This document shows, piece after piece, positions 21,101 through 36,100 of a DNA stretch of 64,000 nt. The notes under the pieces are model-generated. The model searched no databases. It saw only the letters and a list, made by a program, of their open reading frames with translations, and was not told where the DNA came from. The DNA is taken from contig JAZARR010000110.1 in NCBI GenBank assembly GCA_037389465.1, positions 2,609,501-2,673,500 of the forward strand. Reading direction: 5' to 3'. The position numbers were made by a program, and so were the translations under genes. The DNA is from Baylisascaris procyonis. Taxonomy: Eukaryota > Nematoda > Chromadorea > Rhabditida > Ascarididae. The number at the start of each line of letters is the position of its first letter. Position 1 is the stretch's first letter.

Positions 21101-24100
21101 CGAATTGTTTTCTTGTAAATAGAAACGAAAGCTAGCATGGAATTTTGGCAAGTTGAATTTTTTAAATTAATATTCTTGATTAACCTTATAAAACCTATTG
21201 TATGTGAAGAAATAAATTTTTTTTAATTGATATAGGTGGTGGCGAATGCGGTAGCTGCATTGACTGAAATAAATGAAACACGACCACTGATTGAAATCAA
21301 TTCGCAGACGATCAATAAGTTGTTGACAGCGTTGAATGAGTGCACAGAATGGGGTCAAGTATTCATCTTGGATGCGCTTGCATCATATCAACCAAAAGAT
21401 GAACGCGAAGCACAGAAGTGAGTCAGACTAATATTGATAATATGGGCTCATTTGATAGAGAATATAAAACCAAATCGAGCTAGAAAATCGGTTACACATA
21501 TGCAAATTCTGTGGGTATCGATAAGGGAAAATTATTATAGTAAAGAGTAAAGGATTACTGAGATGATGTCTTAGTGACAGACAGAGGTAGACGGGTCGCT
21601 TATGAGAGATAATGGTATTAGTTGCAGCCTAATCATTATATCTCTTAATGGTCGAATGCGCAGTCCCGTAAATGAACTAAATCCGATTTATGGGCTTGAA
21701 AAGCACAACTTATGTCAAATATAGGCGACCTGCATATTTACTTATTTTTTTTACATTTTGAACTAAATATTTCTATTTCGGACGAATTTTTTCATTTGCA
21801 AAAATCTTTTTAGCTGATTGAAGATCGTTTATGCAATGGAATTGTTTTTTTTTTTGTAGTATATGTGAACGTATCAGCCCTCGTCTAGCTCATGCGAACG
21901 CTGCGGTCGTTCTATCGACAGTGAAGGTGTTGATGAAATTGGTGGAGATGTTGCCTGAGAGTTCGGAATTTATTGGTCAACTCACAAAGAAGCTTGCCCC
22001 ACCGATGGTCACTCTACTGTCGGCTGAGCCTGAGATACAATACGTAGCCCTCCGGAATATCAATCTCATTGTACAGAAGAGGTTTGTTTTCTGATCTATA
22101 TAGGACAGCTATCAGCCTGGGGGGGGGGAGTTTAAGGGTTTGCTGATTGAAGTGGCCAATGCCATATGCCTATCAGTTTTTCGAGCCGCCATAAATTCCT
22201 GACTCATGTGGATCCCTCATGTAATTACTTTTAGGAGCATGAGCTTGGGGCAGGTGCCCTGGAATTTTTTGGCCACATTTATTGGAATGTAATCCAGAGA
22301 TAAAAGTATAGCGGTTGCACGCTTGTTTGACACAGATTCTGATGGAGCCGATCTTCTTCGTTGGAAGCTGATCAGGAAAAATATGGTTTTCTGTATACTA
22401 TCCTTTCTATATATTACTAGCTGCTGCTTCACGTGAAGCAACATTAGAATAACACTTTTTTCATATTATATGTGAGGTCTGCAAGAAAAACGATCAAAAG
22501 TCACCGATCTGTGGTTGAGATATCACATGTGATATCTTGTCGCCGCGCAAAGCAACGAACGCGCGCTACATAACGACATGCTTGCGCCTGCGGCGCTCGC
22601 AGCAGTAGCGACGATATGCGTTGAACCAACATAGCCCGCACGCATAGCTCGGTGTACTAACCACGCCGCTACAGCAGCGCCGGCAAGGGAGCTCCCAGTG
22701 CGAGTGACTTACCCAGCGAGTCTATGCCCTTCTCACTGAATAACGCGTATTTCCCCGAAAACATAAGGAACCGAGAGAATATGCATATATTCGTGATCAA
22801 CCCATCGAGATCTATCGTTTGGTATCAAGATTATCGAAATTGGGGACAAAAGTATTTTTTCAAATTTTCCCTGTACTACCTACCCCCTTACGATCGGAAA
22901 ATTCCGATTTTTGGGATTTTTTTTCTCGGCTCATATTTGTCCTACGGCGGTAATCCATATACCGTTCGAGAAGTCTCGGCGAGCCAATGACGAAACAAAA
23001 AACTGTTTAGCGCCATACGAGATACCGGCCGAGAACGAGAACCCCCAAAATCGCAAAAATCGAGATTTCAGAAGTTCTGGCCGGTCGGATCGGTTTTCAA
23101 CCTTTGTTTCGAAATTTAACAAGCTATATATCACTTGATAGAGGGTTGAAAGTTGTATTGAACGAAACAATTCGCAACGCCTTAGGCGTCACCGTAGCCG
23201 AGAAAAAAAATCGGAAATATAAATTGCAGTACACCTATATAGAAATACAACATTCGCACACTTAAAGTTTCCCTTTTTTTCATGTTAAGCTGCACACAGT
23301 GCATGCATTCGTGATCAACGCATCGAGATCTATCGTTTGGTATCGAGGTTATCGAAATTGGGGACAAAAAGTATTTTTTCAAATTTTCCCTGTACTACCC
23401 CCTTACGATCGAAAAATTCCGATCTTTGGGATTTTTTTCTCGGCTCATATTTGTCCTACGGCGGTAATCCATATACCGTTCGAGAAGTCTCGGCGAGCCA
23501 ATGACGAAACAAAAAACTGTTTAGCGCCATACGAGATACCGGCCGAGAACGAGAACCCCCAAAATCGCAAAAATCGAGATTTCAGAAGTTCTGGCCGGTC
23601 GGATCGGTTTTCAACCTTTGTTTCGAAATTTAACAAGCTATATATCACTTGATAGGGGCTTGAAAGTTGTATTGAACGAAACAATTCGCAACGCCTTAGG
23701 CGTCACCGTAGCCGAGAAAAAAAAATCGGAAATATAAATTGCAGTACACCTATATAGAAATACAACATTCGCACACCTAAAGTTTCCCTTTTTTTCATGT
23801 TAAGCTGCACACAGTGCATGCATTCGTGATCAACGCATCGAGATCTATCGTTTGGTATCGAGGTTATCGAAATTGGGGACAAAAAGTATTTTTTCAAATT
23901 TTCCCTGTACTACCTACCCCCTTACGATCGAAAAATTCCGATCTTTGGGATTTTTTTTCTCGGCTCATATTTATCCTACGGCGGTAATCCATATACCGTT
24001 CGAGAAGTCTCGGCGAGCCAATGACGAAACAAAAAACTGTTTAGCGCCATACGCGATACCGGCCGAGAACGAGAACCCCCAAAATCGCAAAAATCGAGAT

Positions 24101-27100
24101 TTCAGAAGTTCTGGCCGGTCGGATCGGTTTTCAACCTTTGTTTCGAAATTTAACAAGCTATATATCACTTGATAGAGGGTTGAAAGTTGTATTGAACGAA
24201 ACAATTCGCAACGCCTTAGGCGTCACCGTAGCCGAGAAAAAAAATCGGAAATATAAATTGCAGTACACCTATATAGAAATACAACATTCGCACACTTAAA
24301 GTTTCCCTTTTTTTCATGTTAAGCTGCACACAGTGCATGCATTCGTGATCAACGCATCGAGATCTATCGTTTGGTATCGAGGTTATCGAAATTGGGGACA
24401 AAAAGTATTTTTTGAAATTTTCCCTGTACCTTACCCCCTTACGATCGAAAAATTCCGATATTTGGGATTTTTTTTCTCGGCTCATATTTGTCCTACGGCG
24501 GTAGTCCATATACCGTTCGAGAAGTCTCGGCGAGCCAATGACGAAACAAAAAACTGTTTAGCGCCATACGAGATACCGGCCGAGAACGAGAACCCCCAAA
24601 ATCGCAAAAATCGAGATTTCAGAAGTTCTGGCCGGTCGGATCGGTTTTCAACCTTTGTTTCGAAATTTAACAAGCTATATATCACTTGATAGAGGCTTGA
24701 AAGTTGTATTGAACGAAACAATTCGCAACGCCTTAGGCGTCACCGTAGCCGAGAAAAAAAAATCGGAAATATAAATTGCAGTACATCTGTATGGAAATAC
24801 AACATTCGCACACCTAAAGTTTCCCTTTTTTTCATGTTAAGCTGCACACAGTGCATGCATTCGTGATCAACGCATCGAGATCTATCGTTTGGTATCGAGG
24901 TTATCGAAATTGGGGACAAAAAGTATTTTTTCAAATTTTCCCTGTACTACCCCCTCACGATCGAAAAATTCCGATCTTTGGGATTTTTTTTCTCGGCTCA
25001 TATTTATCCTACGGCGGTAATCCATATACCGTTCGAGAAGTCTCGGCGAGCCAATGACGAAACAAAAAACTGTTTAGCGCCATACGCGATACCGGCCGAG
25101 AACGAGAACCCCCAAAATCGCAAAAATCGAGATTTCAGAAGTTCTGGCCGGTCGGATCGGTTTTCAACCTTTGTTTCGAAATTTAACAAGCTATATATCA
25201 CTTGATAGAGGCTTGAAAGTTGTATTGAACGAAACAATTCGCAACGCCTTAGGCGTCACCGTAGCCGAGAAAAAAAATCGGAAATATAAATTGCAGTACA
25301 TCTATATAGAAATACAACGTTCGCACACCTAAGGTTTCCCTTTTTTTCATGTTAGGCTGCACATAGTGCACACGTTCGTGATCAACGCATCGAGATCTAT
25401 CGTTTGGTATCAAGATTATCGAAATTGGGGACAAAAAGTATTTTTTCAAATTTCCCTGTACTACCCCCTTACGATCGAAAAATTCCGATCTTTGGGATTT
25501 TTTTTCTCGGCTCATATTTGTCCTACGGCGGTAATCCATATACCGTTCGAGAAGTCTCGGCGAGCCAATGACGAAACAAAAAACTGTTTATCGCCATACG
25601 AGATACCGGCCGAGAACGAGAACCCCCAAAATCGCAAAAATCGAGATTTCAGAAGTTCTGGCCGGTCGGATCGGTTTTCAACCTTTGTTTCGAAATTTAA
25701 CAAGCTATATATCACTTGATAGAGGCTTGAAAGTTGTATTGAACGAAACAATTCGCAACGCCTTAGGCGTCACCGTAGCCGAGAAAAAAAAATCGGAAAT
25801 ATAAATTGCAGTACATCTGTATGGAAATACAACATTCGCACACCTAAAGTTTCCCTTTTTTTCATGTTAAGCTGCACACAGTGCATGCATTCGTGATCAA
25901 CGCATCGAGATCTATCGTTTGGTATCGAGGTTATCGAAATTGGGGACAAAAAGTATTTTTTCAAATTTTCCCTGTACTACCCCCTCACGATCGAAAAATT
26001 CCGATCTTTGGGATTTTTTTTCTCGGCTCATATTTATCCTACGGCGGTAATCCATATACCGTTCGAGAAGTCTCGGCGAGCCAATGACGAAACAAAAAAC
26101 TGTTTAGCGCCATACGCGATACCGGCCGAGAACGAGAACCCCCAAAATCGCAAAAATCGAGATTTCAGAAGTTCTGGCCGGTCGGATCGGTTTTCAACCT
26201 TTGTTTCGAAATTTAACAAGCTATATATCACTTGATAGAGGCTTGAAAGTTGTATTGAACGAAACAATTCGCAACGCCTTAGGCGTCACCGTAGCCGAGA
26301 AAAAAAAATCGGAAATATAAATTGCAGTACATCTATATAGAAATACAACGTTCGCACACCTAAGGTTTCCCTTTTTTTCATGTTAGGCTGCACATAGTGC
26401 ACACGTTCGTGATCAACGCATCGAGATCTATCGTTTGGTATCAAGATTATCGAAATTGGGGACAAAAAGTATTTTTTCAAATTTCCCTGTACTACCCCCT
26501 TACGATCGAAAAATTCCGATCTTTGGGATTTTTTTTCTCGGCTCATATTTGTCCTACGGCGGTAATCCATATACCGTTCGAGAAGTCTCGGCGAGCCAAT
26601 GACGAAACAAAAAACTGTTTATCGCCATACGAGATACCGGCCGAGAACGAGAACCCCCAAAATCGCAAAAATCGAGATTTCAGAAGTTCTGGCCGGTCGG
26701 ATCGGTTTTCAACCTTTGTTTCGAAATTTAACAAGCTATATATCACTTGATAGAGGCTTGAAAGTTGTATTGAACGAAACAATTCGCAACGCCTTAGGCG
26801 TCACCGTAGCCGAGAAAAAAAAATCGGAAATATAAATTGCAGTACATCTGTATGGAAATACAACATTCGCACACCTAAAGTTTCCCTTTTTTTCATGTTA
26901 AGCTGCACATAGTGCACGCATTCGTGATCAACGCATCGAGATGTATCGTTTGGTATCAAGATTATCGAAATTGGGGACAAAAGTATTTTTTCAAATTTTC
27001 CCTGTACTATACCCCCTTACGATCGAAAAATTCCGATCTTTCGGATTTTTTTTCTCGGATCATATTTGTCCTACGGCGGTAATCCATATACCGTTCGAGA

Positions 27101-30100
27101 AGTCTCGGCGAGCCAATGACGAAACAAAAACTGTTTAGCGCCATACGAGATACCGGCCGAGAACGAGAACCCCCAAAATCGCAAAAATCGAGATTTCAGA
27201 AGTTCTGGCCGGTCGGATCGGTTTTCAACCTTTGTTTCGAAATTTAACAAGCTATATATCACTTGATAGAGGGTTGAAAGTTGTATTGAACGAAACAATT
27301 CGCAACGCCTTAGGCGTCACCGTAGCCGAGGAAAAAAATCGGAAATATAAATTGCAGTACACCTATATAGAAATACAACATTCGCACACCTAAAGTTTCC
27401 CTTTTTTTCATGTTAAGCTGCACATAGTGCACGCATTCGTGATCAACGCATCGAGATCTATCGTTTGGTATCAAGATTATCGAAATTGGGGACAAAAGTA
27501 TTTTTTCAAATTTCCCTGTACTACCCCCTTACGATCGAAAAATTCCGATCTTTGGGATTTTTTTTCTCGGCTCATATTTGTCCTACGGCGGTAATCCATA
27601 TACCGTTCGAGAAGTCTCGGCGAGCCAATGACGAAACAAAAAACTGTTTAGCGCCATACGAGATACCGGCCGAGAACGAGAACCCCCAAAATCGCAAAAA
27701 TCGAGATTTCAGAAGTTCTGGCCGGTCGGATCGGTTTTCAACCTTTGTTTCGAAATTTAACAAGCTATATATCACTTGATAGAGGGTTGAAAGTTGTATT
27801 GAACGAAACAATTCGCAACGCCTTAGGCGTCACCGTAGCCGAGGAAAAAAATCGGAAATATAAATTGCAGTACACCTATATAGAAATACAACATTCGCAC
27901 ACCTAAAGTTTCCCTTTTTTTCATGTTAAGCTGCACATAGTGCACGCATTCGTGATCAACGCATCGAGATCTATCGTTTGGTATCAAGATAATCGAAATT
28001 GGGGACAAAAAGTATTTTTTCAAATTTTCCCTGTACTACCTACCCCTTACGATCGGAAAATTCCGATTTTTGGGATTTTTTTTCTCGGCTCATATTTGTC
28101 CTACGGCGGTAATCCATATACCGTTCGAGAAGTCTCGGCGAGCCAATGACGAAACAAAAAACTGTTTAGCGCCATACGAGATACCGGCCGAGAACGAGAA
28201 CCCCCAAAATCGCAAAAATCGAGATTTCAGAAGTTCTGGCCGGTCGGATCGGTTTTCAACCTTTGTTTCGAAATTTAACAAGCTATATATCACTTGATAG
28301 AGGCTTGAAAGTTGTATTGAACGAAACAATTCGCAACGCCTTAGGCGTCACCGTAGCCGAGAAAAAAAAATCGGAAATATAAATTGCAGTACATCTATAT
28401 AGAAATACAACGTTCGCACACCTAAGGTTTCCCTTTTTTTCATGTTAGGCTGCACATAGTGCACACGTTCGTGATCAACGCATCGAGATCTATCGTTTGG
28501 TATCAAGATTATCGAAATTGGGGACAAAAAGTATTTTTTCAAATTTTCCCTGTACTACCCCCTTACGATCGAAAAATTCCGATCTTTGGGATTTTTTTTC
28601 TCGGCTCATATTTGTCCTACGGCGGTAATCCATATACCGTTCGAGAAGTCTCGGCGAGCCAATGACGAAACAAAAAACTGTTTATCGCCATACGAGATAC
28701 CGGCCGAGAACGAGAACCCCCAAAATCGCAAAAATCGAGATTTCAGAAGTTCTGGCCGGTCGGATCGGTTTTCAACCTTTGTTTCGAAATTTAACAAGCT
28801 ATATATCACTTGATAGAGGCTTGAAAGTTGTATTGAACGAAACAATTCGCAACGCCTTAGGCGTCACCGTAGCCGAGAAAAAAAAATCGGAAATATAAAT
28901 TGCAGTACATCTGTATGGAAATACAACATTCGCACACCTAAAGTTTCCCTTTTTTTCATGTTAAGCTGCACACAGTGCATGCATTCGTGATCAACGCATC
29001 GAGATCTATCGTTTGGTATCGAGGTTATCGAAATTGGGGACAAAAAGTATTTTTTCAAATTTTCCCTGTACTACCCCCTTACGATCGAAAAATTCCGATC
29101 TTTGGGATTTTTTTTCTCGGCTCATATTTATCCTACGGCGGTAATCCATATACCGTTCGAGAAGTCTCGGCGAGCCAATGACGAAACAAAAAACTGTTTA
29201 GCGCCATACGCGATACCGGCCGAGAACGAGAACCCCCAAAATCGCAAAAATCGAGATTTCAGAAGTTCTGGCCGGTCGGATCGGTTTTCAACCTTTGTTT
29301 CGAAATTTAACAAGCTATATATCACTTGATAGAGGCTTGAAAGTTGTATTGAACGAAACAATTCGCAACGCCTTAGGCGTCACCGTAGCCGAGAAAAAAA
29401 AATCGGAAATATAAATTGCAGTACATCTATATAGAAATACAACGTTCGCACACCTAAGGTTTCCCTTTTTTTCATGTTAGGCTGCACATAGTGCACACGT
29501 TCGTGATCAACGCATCGAGATCTATCGTTTGGTATCAAGATTATCGAAATTGGGGACAAAAAGTATTTTTTCAAATTTCCCTGTACTACCCCCTTACGAT
29601 CGAAAAATTCCGATCTTTGGGATTTTTTTTCTCGGCTCATATTTGTCCTACGGCGGTAATCCATATACCGTTCGAGAAGTCTCGGCGAGCCAATGACGAA
29701 ACAAAAAACTGTTTATCGCCATACGAGATACCGGCCGAGAACGAGAACCCCCAAAATCGCAAAAATCGAGATTTCAGAAGTTCTGGCCGGTCGGATCGGT
29801 TTTCAACCTTTGTTTCGAAATTTAACAAGCTATATATCACTTGATAGAGGCTTGAAAGTTGTATTGAACGAAACAATTCGCAACGCCTTAGGCGTCACCG
29901 TAGCCGAGAAAAAAAAATCGGAAATATAAATTGCAGTACATCTGTATGGAAATACAACATTCGCACACCTAAAGTTTCCCTTTTTTTCATGTTAAGCTGC
30001 ACATAGTGCACGCATTCGTGATCAACGCATCGAGATGTATCGTTTGGTATCAAGATTATCGAAATTGGGGACAAAAGTATTTTTTCAAATTTTCCCTGTA

Positions 30101-33100
30101 CTATACCCCCTTACGATCGAAAAATTCCGATCTTTCGGATTTTTTTTCTCGGCTCATATTTGTCCTACGGCGGTAATCCATATACCGTTCGAGAAGTCTC
30201 GGCGAGCCAATGACGAAACAAAAAACTGTTTAGCGCCATACGAGATACCGGCCGAGAACGAGAACCCCCAAAATCGCAAAAATCGAGATTTCAGAAGTTC
30301 TGGCCGGTCGGATCGGTTTTCAACCTTTGTTTCGAAATTTAACAAGCTATATATCACTTGATAGAGGGTTGAAAGTTGTATTGAACGAAACAATTCGCAA
30401 CGCCTTAGGCGTCACCGTAGCCGAGGAAAAAAATCGGAAATATAAATTGCAGTACACCTATATAGAAATACAACATTCGCACACCTAAAGTTTCCCTTTT
30501 TTTCATGTTAAGCTGCACATAGTGCACGCATTCGTGATCAACGCATCGAGATCTATCGTTTGGTATCAAGATTATCGAAATTGGGGACAAAAAGTATTTT
30601 TTCAAATTTCCCTGTACTACCCCCTTACGATCGAAAAATTCCGATCTTTGGGATTTTTTTTCTCGGCTCATATTTGTCCTACGGCGGTAATCCATATACC
30701 GTTCGAGAAGTCTCGGCGAGCCAATGACGAAACAAAAAACTGTTTATCGCCATACGAGATACCGGCCGAGAACGAGAACCCCCAAAATCGCAAAAATCGA
30801 GATTTCAGAAGTTCTGGCCGGTCGGATCGGTTTTCAACCTTTGTTTCGAAATTTAACAAGCTATATATCACTTGATAGAGGCTTGAAAGTTGTATTGAAC
30901 GAAACAATTCGCAACGCCTTAGGCGTCACCGTAGCCGAGAAAAAAAAAATCGGAAATATAAATTGCAGTACATCTGTATGGAAATACAACATTCGCACAC
31001 CTAAAGTTTCCCTTTTTTTCATGTTAAGCTGCACATAGTGCACGCATTCGTGATCAACGCATCGAGATGTATCGTTTGGTATCAAGATTATCGAAATTGG
31101 GGACAAAAGTATTTTTTCAAATTTTCCCTGTACTATACCCCCTTACGATCGAAAAATTCCGATCTTTCGGATTTTTTTTCTCGGCTCATATTTGTCCTAC
31201 GGCGGTAATCCATATACCGTTCGAGAAGTCTCGGCGAGCCAATGACCAAACAAAAAACTGTTTAGCGCCATACGAGATACCGGCCGAGAACGAGAACCCC
31301 CAAAATCGCAAAAATCGAGATTTCAGAAGTTCTGGCCGGTCGGATCGGTTTTCAACCTTTGTTTCGAAATTTAACAAGCTATATATCACTTGATAGAGGG
31401 TTGAAAGTTGTATTGAACGAAACAATTCGCAACGCCTTAGGCGTCACCGTAGCCGAGGAAAAAAATCGGAAATATAAATTGCAGTACACCTATATAGAAA
31501 TACAACATTCGCACACCTAAAGTTTCCCTTTTTTTCATGTTAAGCTGCACATAGTGCACGCATTCGTGATCAACGCATCGAGATCTATCGTTTGGTATCA
31601 AGATAATCGAAATTGGGGACAAAAAGTATTTTTTCAAATTTTCCCTGTACTACCTACCCCCTTACGATCGGAAAATTCCGATTTTTGGGATTTTTTTTCT
31701 CGGCTCATATTTGTCCTACGGCGGTAATCCATATACCGTTCGAGAAGTCTCGGCGAGCCAATGACGAAACAAAAAACTGTTTAGCGCCATACGAGATACC
31801 GGCCGAGAACGAGAACCCCCAAAATCGCAAAAATCGAGATTTCAGAAGTTCTGGCCGGTCGGATCGGTTTTCAACCTTTGTTTCGAAATTTAACAAGCTA
31901 TATATCACTTGATAGAGGCTTGAAAGTTGTATTGAACGAAACAATTCGCAACGCCTTAGGCGTCACCGTAGCCGAGAAAAAAAAATCGGAAATATAAATT
32001 GCAGTACATCTATATAGAAATACAACGTTCGCACACCTAAGGTTTCCCTTTTTTTCATGTTAGGCTGCACATAGTGCACACGTTCGTGATCAACGCATCG
32101 AGATCTATCGTTTGGTATCAAGATTATCGAAATTGGGGACAAAAAGTATTTTTTCAAATTTTCCCTGTACTACCTACCCCCTTACGATCGGAAAATTAAG
32201 ATCTTTGGGATTTTTTTTCTCGGCTCATATTTGTCCTACGGCGGTAATCCATATACCGTTCGAGAAGTCTCGGCGAGCCAATGACGAAACAAAAAACTGT
32301 TTAGCGCCATACGAGATACCGGCCGAGAACGAGAACCCCCAAAATCGCAAAAATCGAGATTTCAGAAGTTCTGGCCGGTCGGATCGGTTTTCAACCTTTG
32401 TTTCGAAATTTAACAAGCTATATATCACTTGATAGAGGGTTGAAAGTTGTATTGAACGAAACAATTCGCAACGCCTTAGGCGTCACCGTAGCCGAGAAAA
32501 AAAATCGGAGATATAAATTGCAGTACATCTGTATAGAAATACAACATTCGCACACCTAAAGTTTCCCTTTTTTTCATGTTAAGCTGCACATAGTGCACGC
32601 ATTCGTGATCAACGCATCGAGATCTATCGTTTGGTATCAAGATAATCGAAATTGGGGACAAAAAGTATTTTTTCAAATTTTCCCTGTACCTTACCCCCTT
32701 ACGATCGAAAAATTCCGATATTTGGGATTTTTTTTCTCGGCTCATATTTGTCCTACGGCGGTAGTCCATATACCGTTCGAGAAGTCTCGGCGAGCCAATG
32801 ACGAAACAAAAAACTGTTTAGCGCCATACGAGATACCGGCCGAGAACGAGAACCCCCAAAATCGCAAAAATCGAGATTTCAGAAGTTCTGGCCGGTCGGA
32901 TCGGTTTTCAACCTTTGTTTCGAAATTTAACAAGCTATATATCACTTGATAGGGGCTTGAAAGTTGTATTGAACGAAACAATTCGCAACGCCTTAGGCGT
33001 CACCGTAGCCGAGGAAAAAAATCGGAAATATAAATTGCAGTACACCTATATAGAAATACAACATTCGCACACCTAAAGTTTCCCTTTTTTTCATGTTAAG

Positions 33101-36100
33101 CTGCACATAGTGCACGCATTCGTGATCAACGCATCGAGATGTATCGTTTGGTATCAAGATTATCGAAATTGGGGACAAAAGTATTTTTTCAAATTTTCCC
33201 TGTACTATACCCCCTTACGATCGAAAAATTCCGATCTTTCGGATTTTTTTTCTCGGCTCATATTTGTCCTACGGCGGTAATCCATATACCGTTCGAGAAG
33301 TCTCGGCGAGCCAATGACGAAACAAAAAACTGTTTAGCGCCATACGAGATACCGGCCGAGAACGAGAACCCCCAAAATCGCAAAAATCGAGATTTCAGAA
33401 GTTCTGGCCGGTCGGATCGGTTTTCAACCTTTGTTTCGAAATTTAACAAGCTATATATCACTTGATAGAGGGTTGAAAGTTGTATTGAACGAAACAATTC
33501 GCAACGCCTTAGGCGTCACCGTAGCCGAGGAAAAAAATCGGAAATATAAATTGCAGTACACCTATATAGAAATACAACATTCGCACACCTAAAGTTTCCC
33601 TTTTTTTCATGTTGAGCTGCACATAGTGCACGCATTCGTGATCAACGCATCGAGATCTATCGTTTGGTATCAAGATAATCGAAATTGGGGACAAAAAGTA
33701 TTTTTTCAAATTTTCCCTGTACTACCTACCCCCTTACGATCGGAAAATTCCGATCTTTCGGATTTTTTTTCTCGGCTCATATTTGTCCTACGGCGGTAAT
33801 CCATATACCGTTCGAGAAGTCTCGGCGAGCCAATGACGAAACAAAAAACTGTTTAGCGCCATACGAGATACCGGCCGAGAACGAGAACCCCCAAAATCGC
33901 AAAAATCGAGATTTCAGAAGTTCTGGCCGGTCGGATCGGTTTTCAACCTTTGTTTCGAAATTTAACAAGCTATATATCACTTGATAGAGGGTTGAAAGTT
34001 GTATTGAACGAAACAATTCGCAACGCCTTAGGCGTCACCGTAGCCGAGGAAAAAAATCGGAAATATAAATTGCAGTACACCTATATAGAAATACAACATT
34101 CGCACACCTAAAGTTTCCCTTTTTTTCATGTTGAGCTGCACATAGTGCACGCATTCGTGATCAACGCATCGAGATCTATCGTTTGGTATCAAGATAATCG
34201 AAATTGGGGACAAAAAGTATTTTTTCAAATTTTCCCTGTACTACCTACCCCCTTACGATCGGAAAATTCCGATTTTTGGGATTTTTTTTCTCGGCTCATA
34301 TTTGTCCTACGGCGGTAATCCATATACCGTTCGAGAAGTCTCGGCGAGCCAATGACGAAACAAAAAACTGTTTAGCGCCATACGAGATACCGGCCGAGAA
34401 CGAGAACCCCCAAAATCGCAAAAATCGAGATTTCAGAAGTTCTGGCCGGTCGGATCGGTTTTCAACCTTTGTTTCGAAATTTAACAAGCTATATATCACT
34501 TGATAGAGGCTTGAAAGTTGTATTGAACGAAACAATTCGCAACGCCTTAGGCGTCACCGTAGCCGAGAAAAAAAAATCGGAAATATAAATTGCAGTACAT
34601 CTATATAGAAATACAACGTTCGCACACCTAAGGTTTCCCTTTTTTTCATGTTAGGCTGCACATAGTGCACACGTTCGTGATCAACGCATCGAGATCTATC
34701 GTTTGGTATCAAGATTATCGAAATTGGGGACAAAAAGTATTTTTTCAAATTTTCCCTGTACTACCCCCTTACGATCGAAAAATTCCGATCTTTGGGATTT
34801 TTTTTCTCGGCTCATATTTGTCCTACGGCGGTAATCCATATACCGTTCGAGAAGTCTCGGCGAGCCAATGACGAAACAAAAAACTGTTTATCGCCATACG
34901 AGATACCGGCCGAGAACGAGAACCCCCAAAATCGCAAAAATCGAGATTTCAGAAGTTCTGGCCGGTCGGATCGGTTTTCAACCTTTGTTTCGAAATTTAA
35001 CAAGCTATATATCACTTGATAGAGGGTTGAAAGTTGTATTGAACGAAACAATTCGCAACGCCTTAGGCGTCACCGTAGCCGAGGAAAAAAATCGGAAATA
35101 TAAATTGCAGTACACCTATATAGAAATACAACATTCGCACACCTAAAGTTTCCCTTTTTTTCATGTTGAGCTGCACATAGTGCACGCATTCGTGATCAAC
35201 GCATCGAGATCTATCGTTTGGTATCAAGATAATCGAAATTGGGGACAAAAAGTATTTTTTCAAATTTTCCCTGTACTACCTACCCCCTTACGATCGGAAA
35301 ATTCCGATTTTTGGGATTTTTTTCTCGGCTCATATTTGTCCTACGGCGGTAATCCATATACCGTTCGAGAAGTCTCGGCGAGCCAATGACGAAACAAAAA
35401 ACTGTTTAGCGCCATACGAGATACCGGCCGAGAACGAGAACCCCCAAAATCGCAAAAATCGAGATTTCAGAAGTTCTGGCCGGTCGGATCGGTTTTCAAC
35501 CTTTGTTTCGAAATTTAACAAGCTATATATCACTTGATAGAGGCTTGAAAGTTGTATTGAACGAAACAATTCGCAACGCCTTAGGCGTCACCGTAGCCGA
35601 GAAAAAAAATCGGAAATATAAATTGCAGTACATCTATATAGAAATACAACGTTCGCACACCTAAGGTTTCCCTTTTTTTCATGTTAGGCTGCACATAGTG
35701 CACGCATTCGTGATCAACGCATCGAGATCTATCGTTTGGTATCAAGATTATCGAAATTGGGGACAAAAAGTATTTTTTCAAATTTTCCCTGTACTACCCC
35801 CTTACGATCGAAAAATTCCGATCTTTGGGATTTTTTTTCTCGGCTCATATTTGTCCTACGGCGGTAATCCATATACCGTTCGAGAAGTCTCGGCGAGCCA
35901 ATGACGAAACAAAAAACTGTTTATCGCCATACGAGATACCGGCCGAGAACGAGAACCCCCAAAATCGCAAAAATCGAGATTTCAGAAGTTCTGGCCGGTC
36001 GGATCGGTTTTCAACCTTTGTTTCGAAATTTAACAAGCTATATATCACTTGATAGAGGCTTGAAAGTTGTATTGAACGAAACAATTCGCAACGCCTTAGG

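Larger units (their letters stand above)
22082..22781 (+). other. Left part of apb-1 intron 7, before the satellite
   Basis: About 340 bp of ordinary intron, then a GC-rich block (about 22420-22740) with two perfect palindromes and a long hairpin, directly abutting the array. No ORF of interest. Confidence 0.75.

Noticed and set aside
22605..22680. Functional tRNA gene on the minus strand
   Set aside because: A-box and B-box-like words are present, but the acceptor, anticodon and T stems do not pair properly and no clear anticodon can be read.
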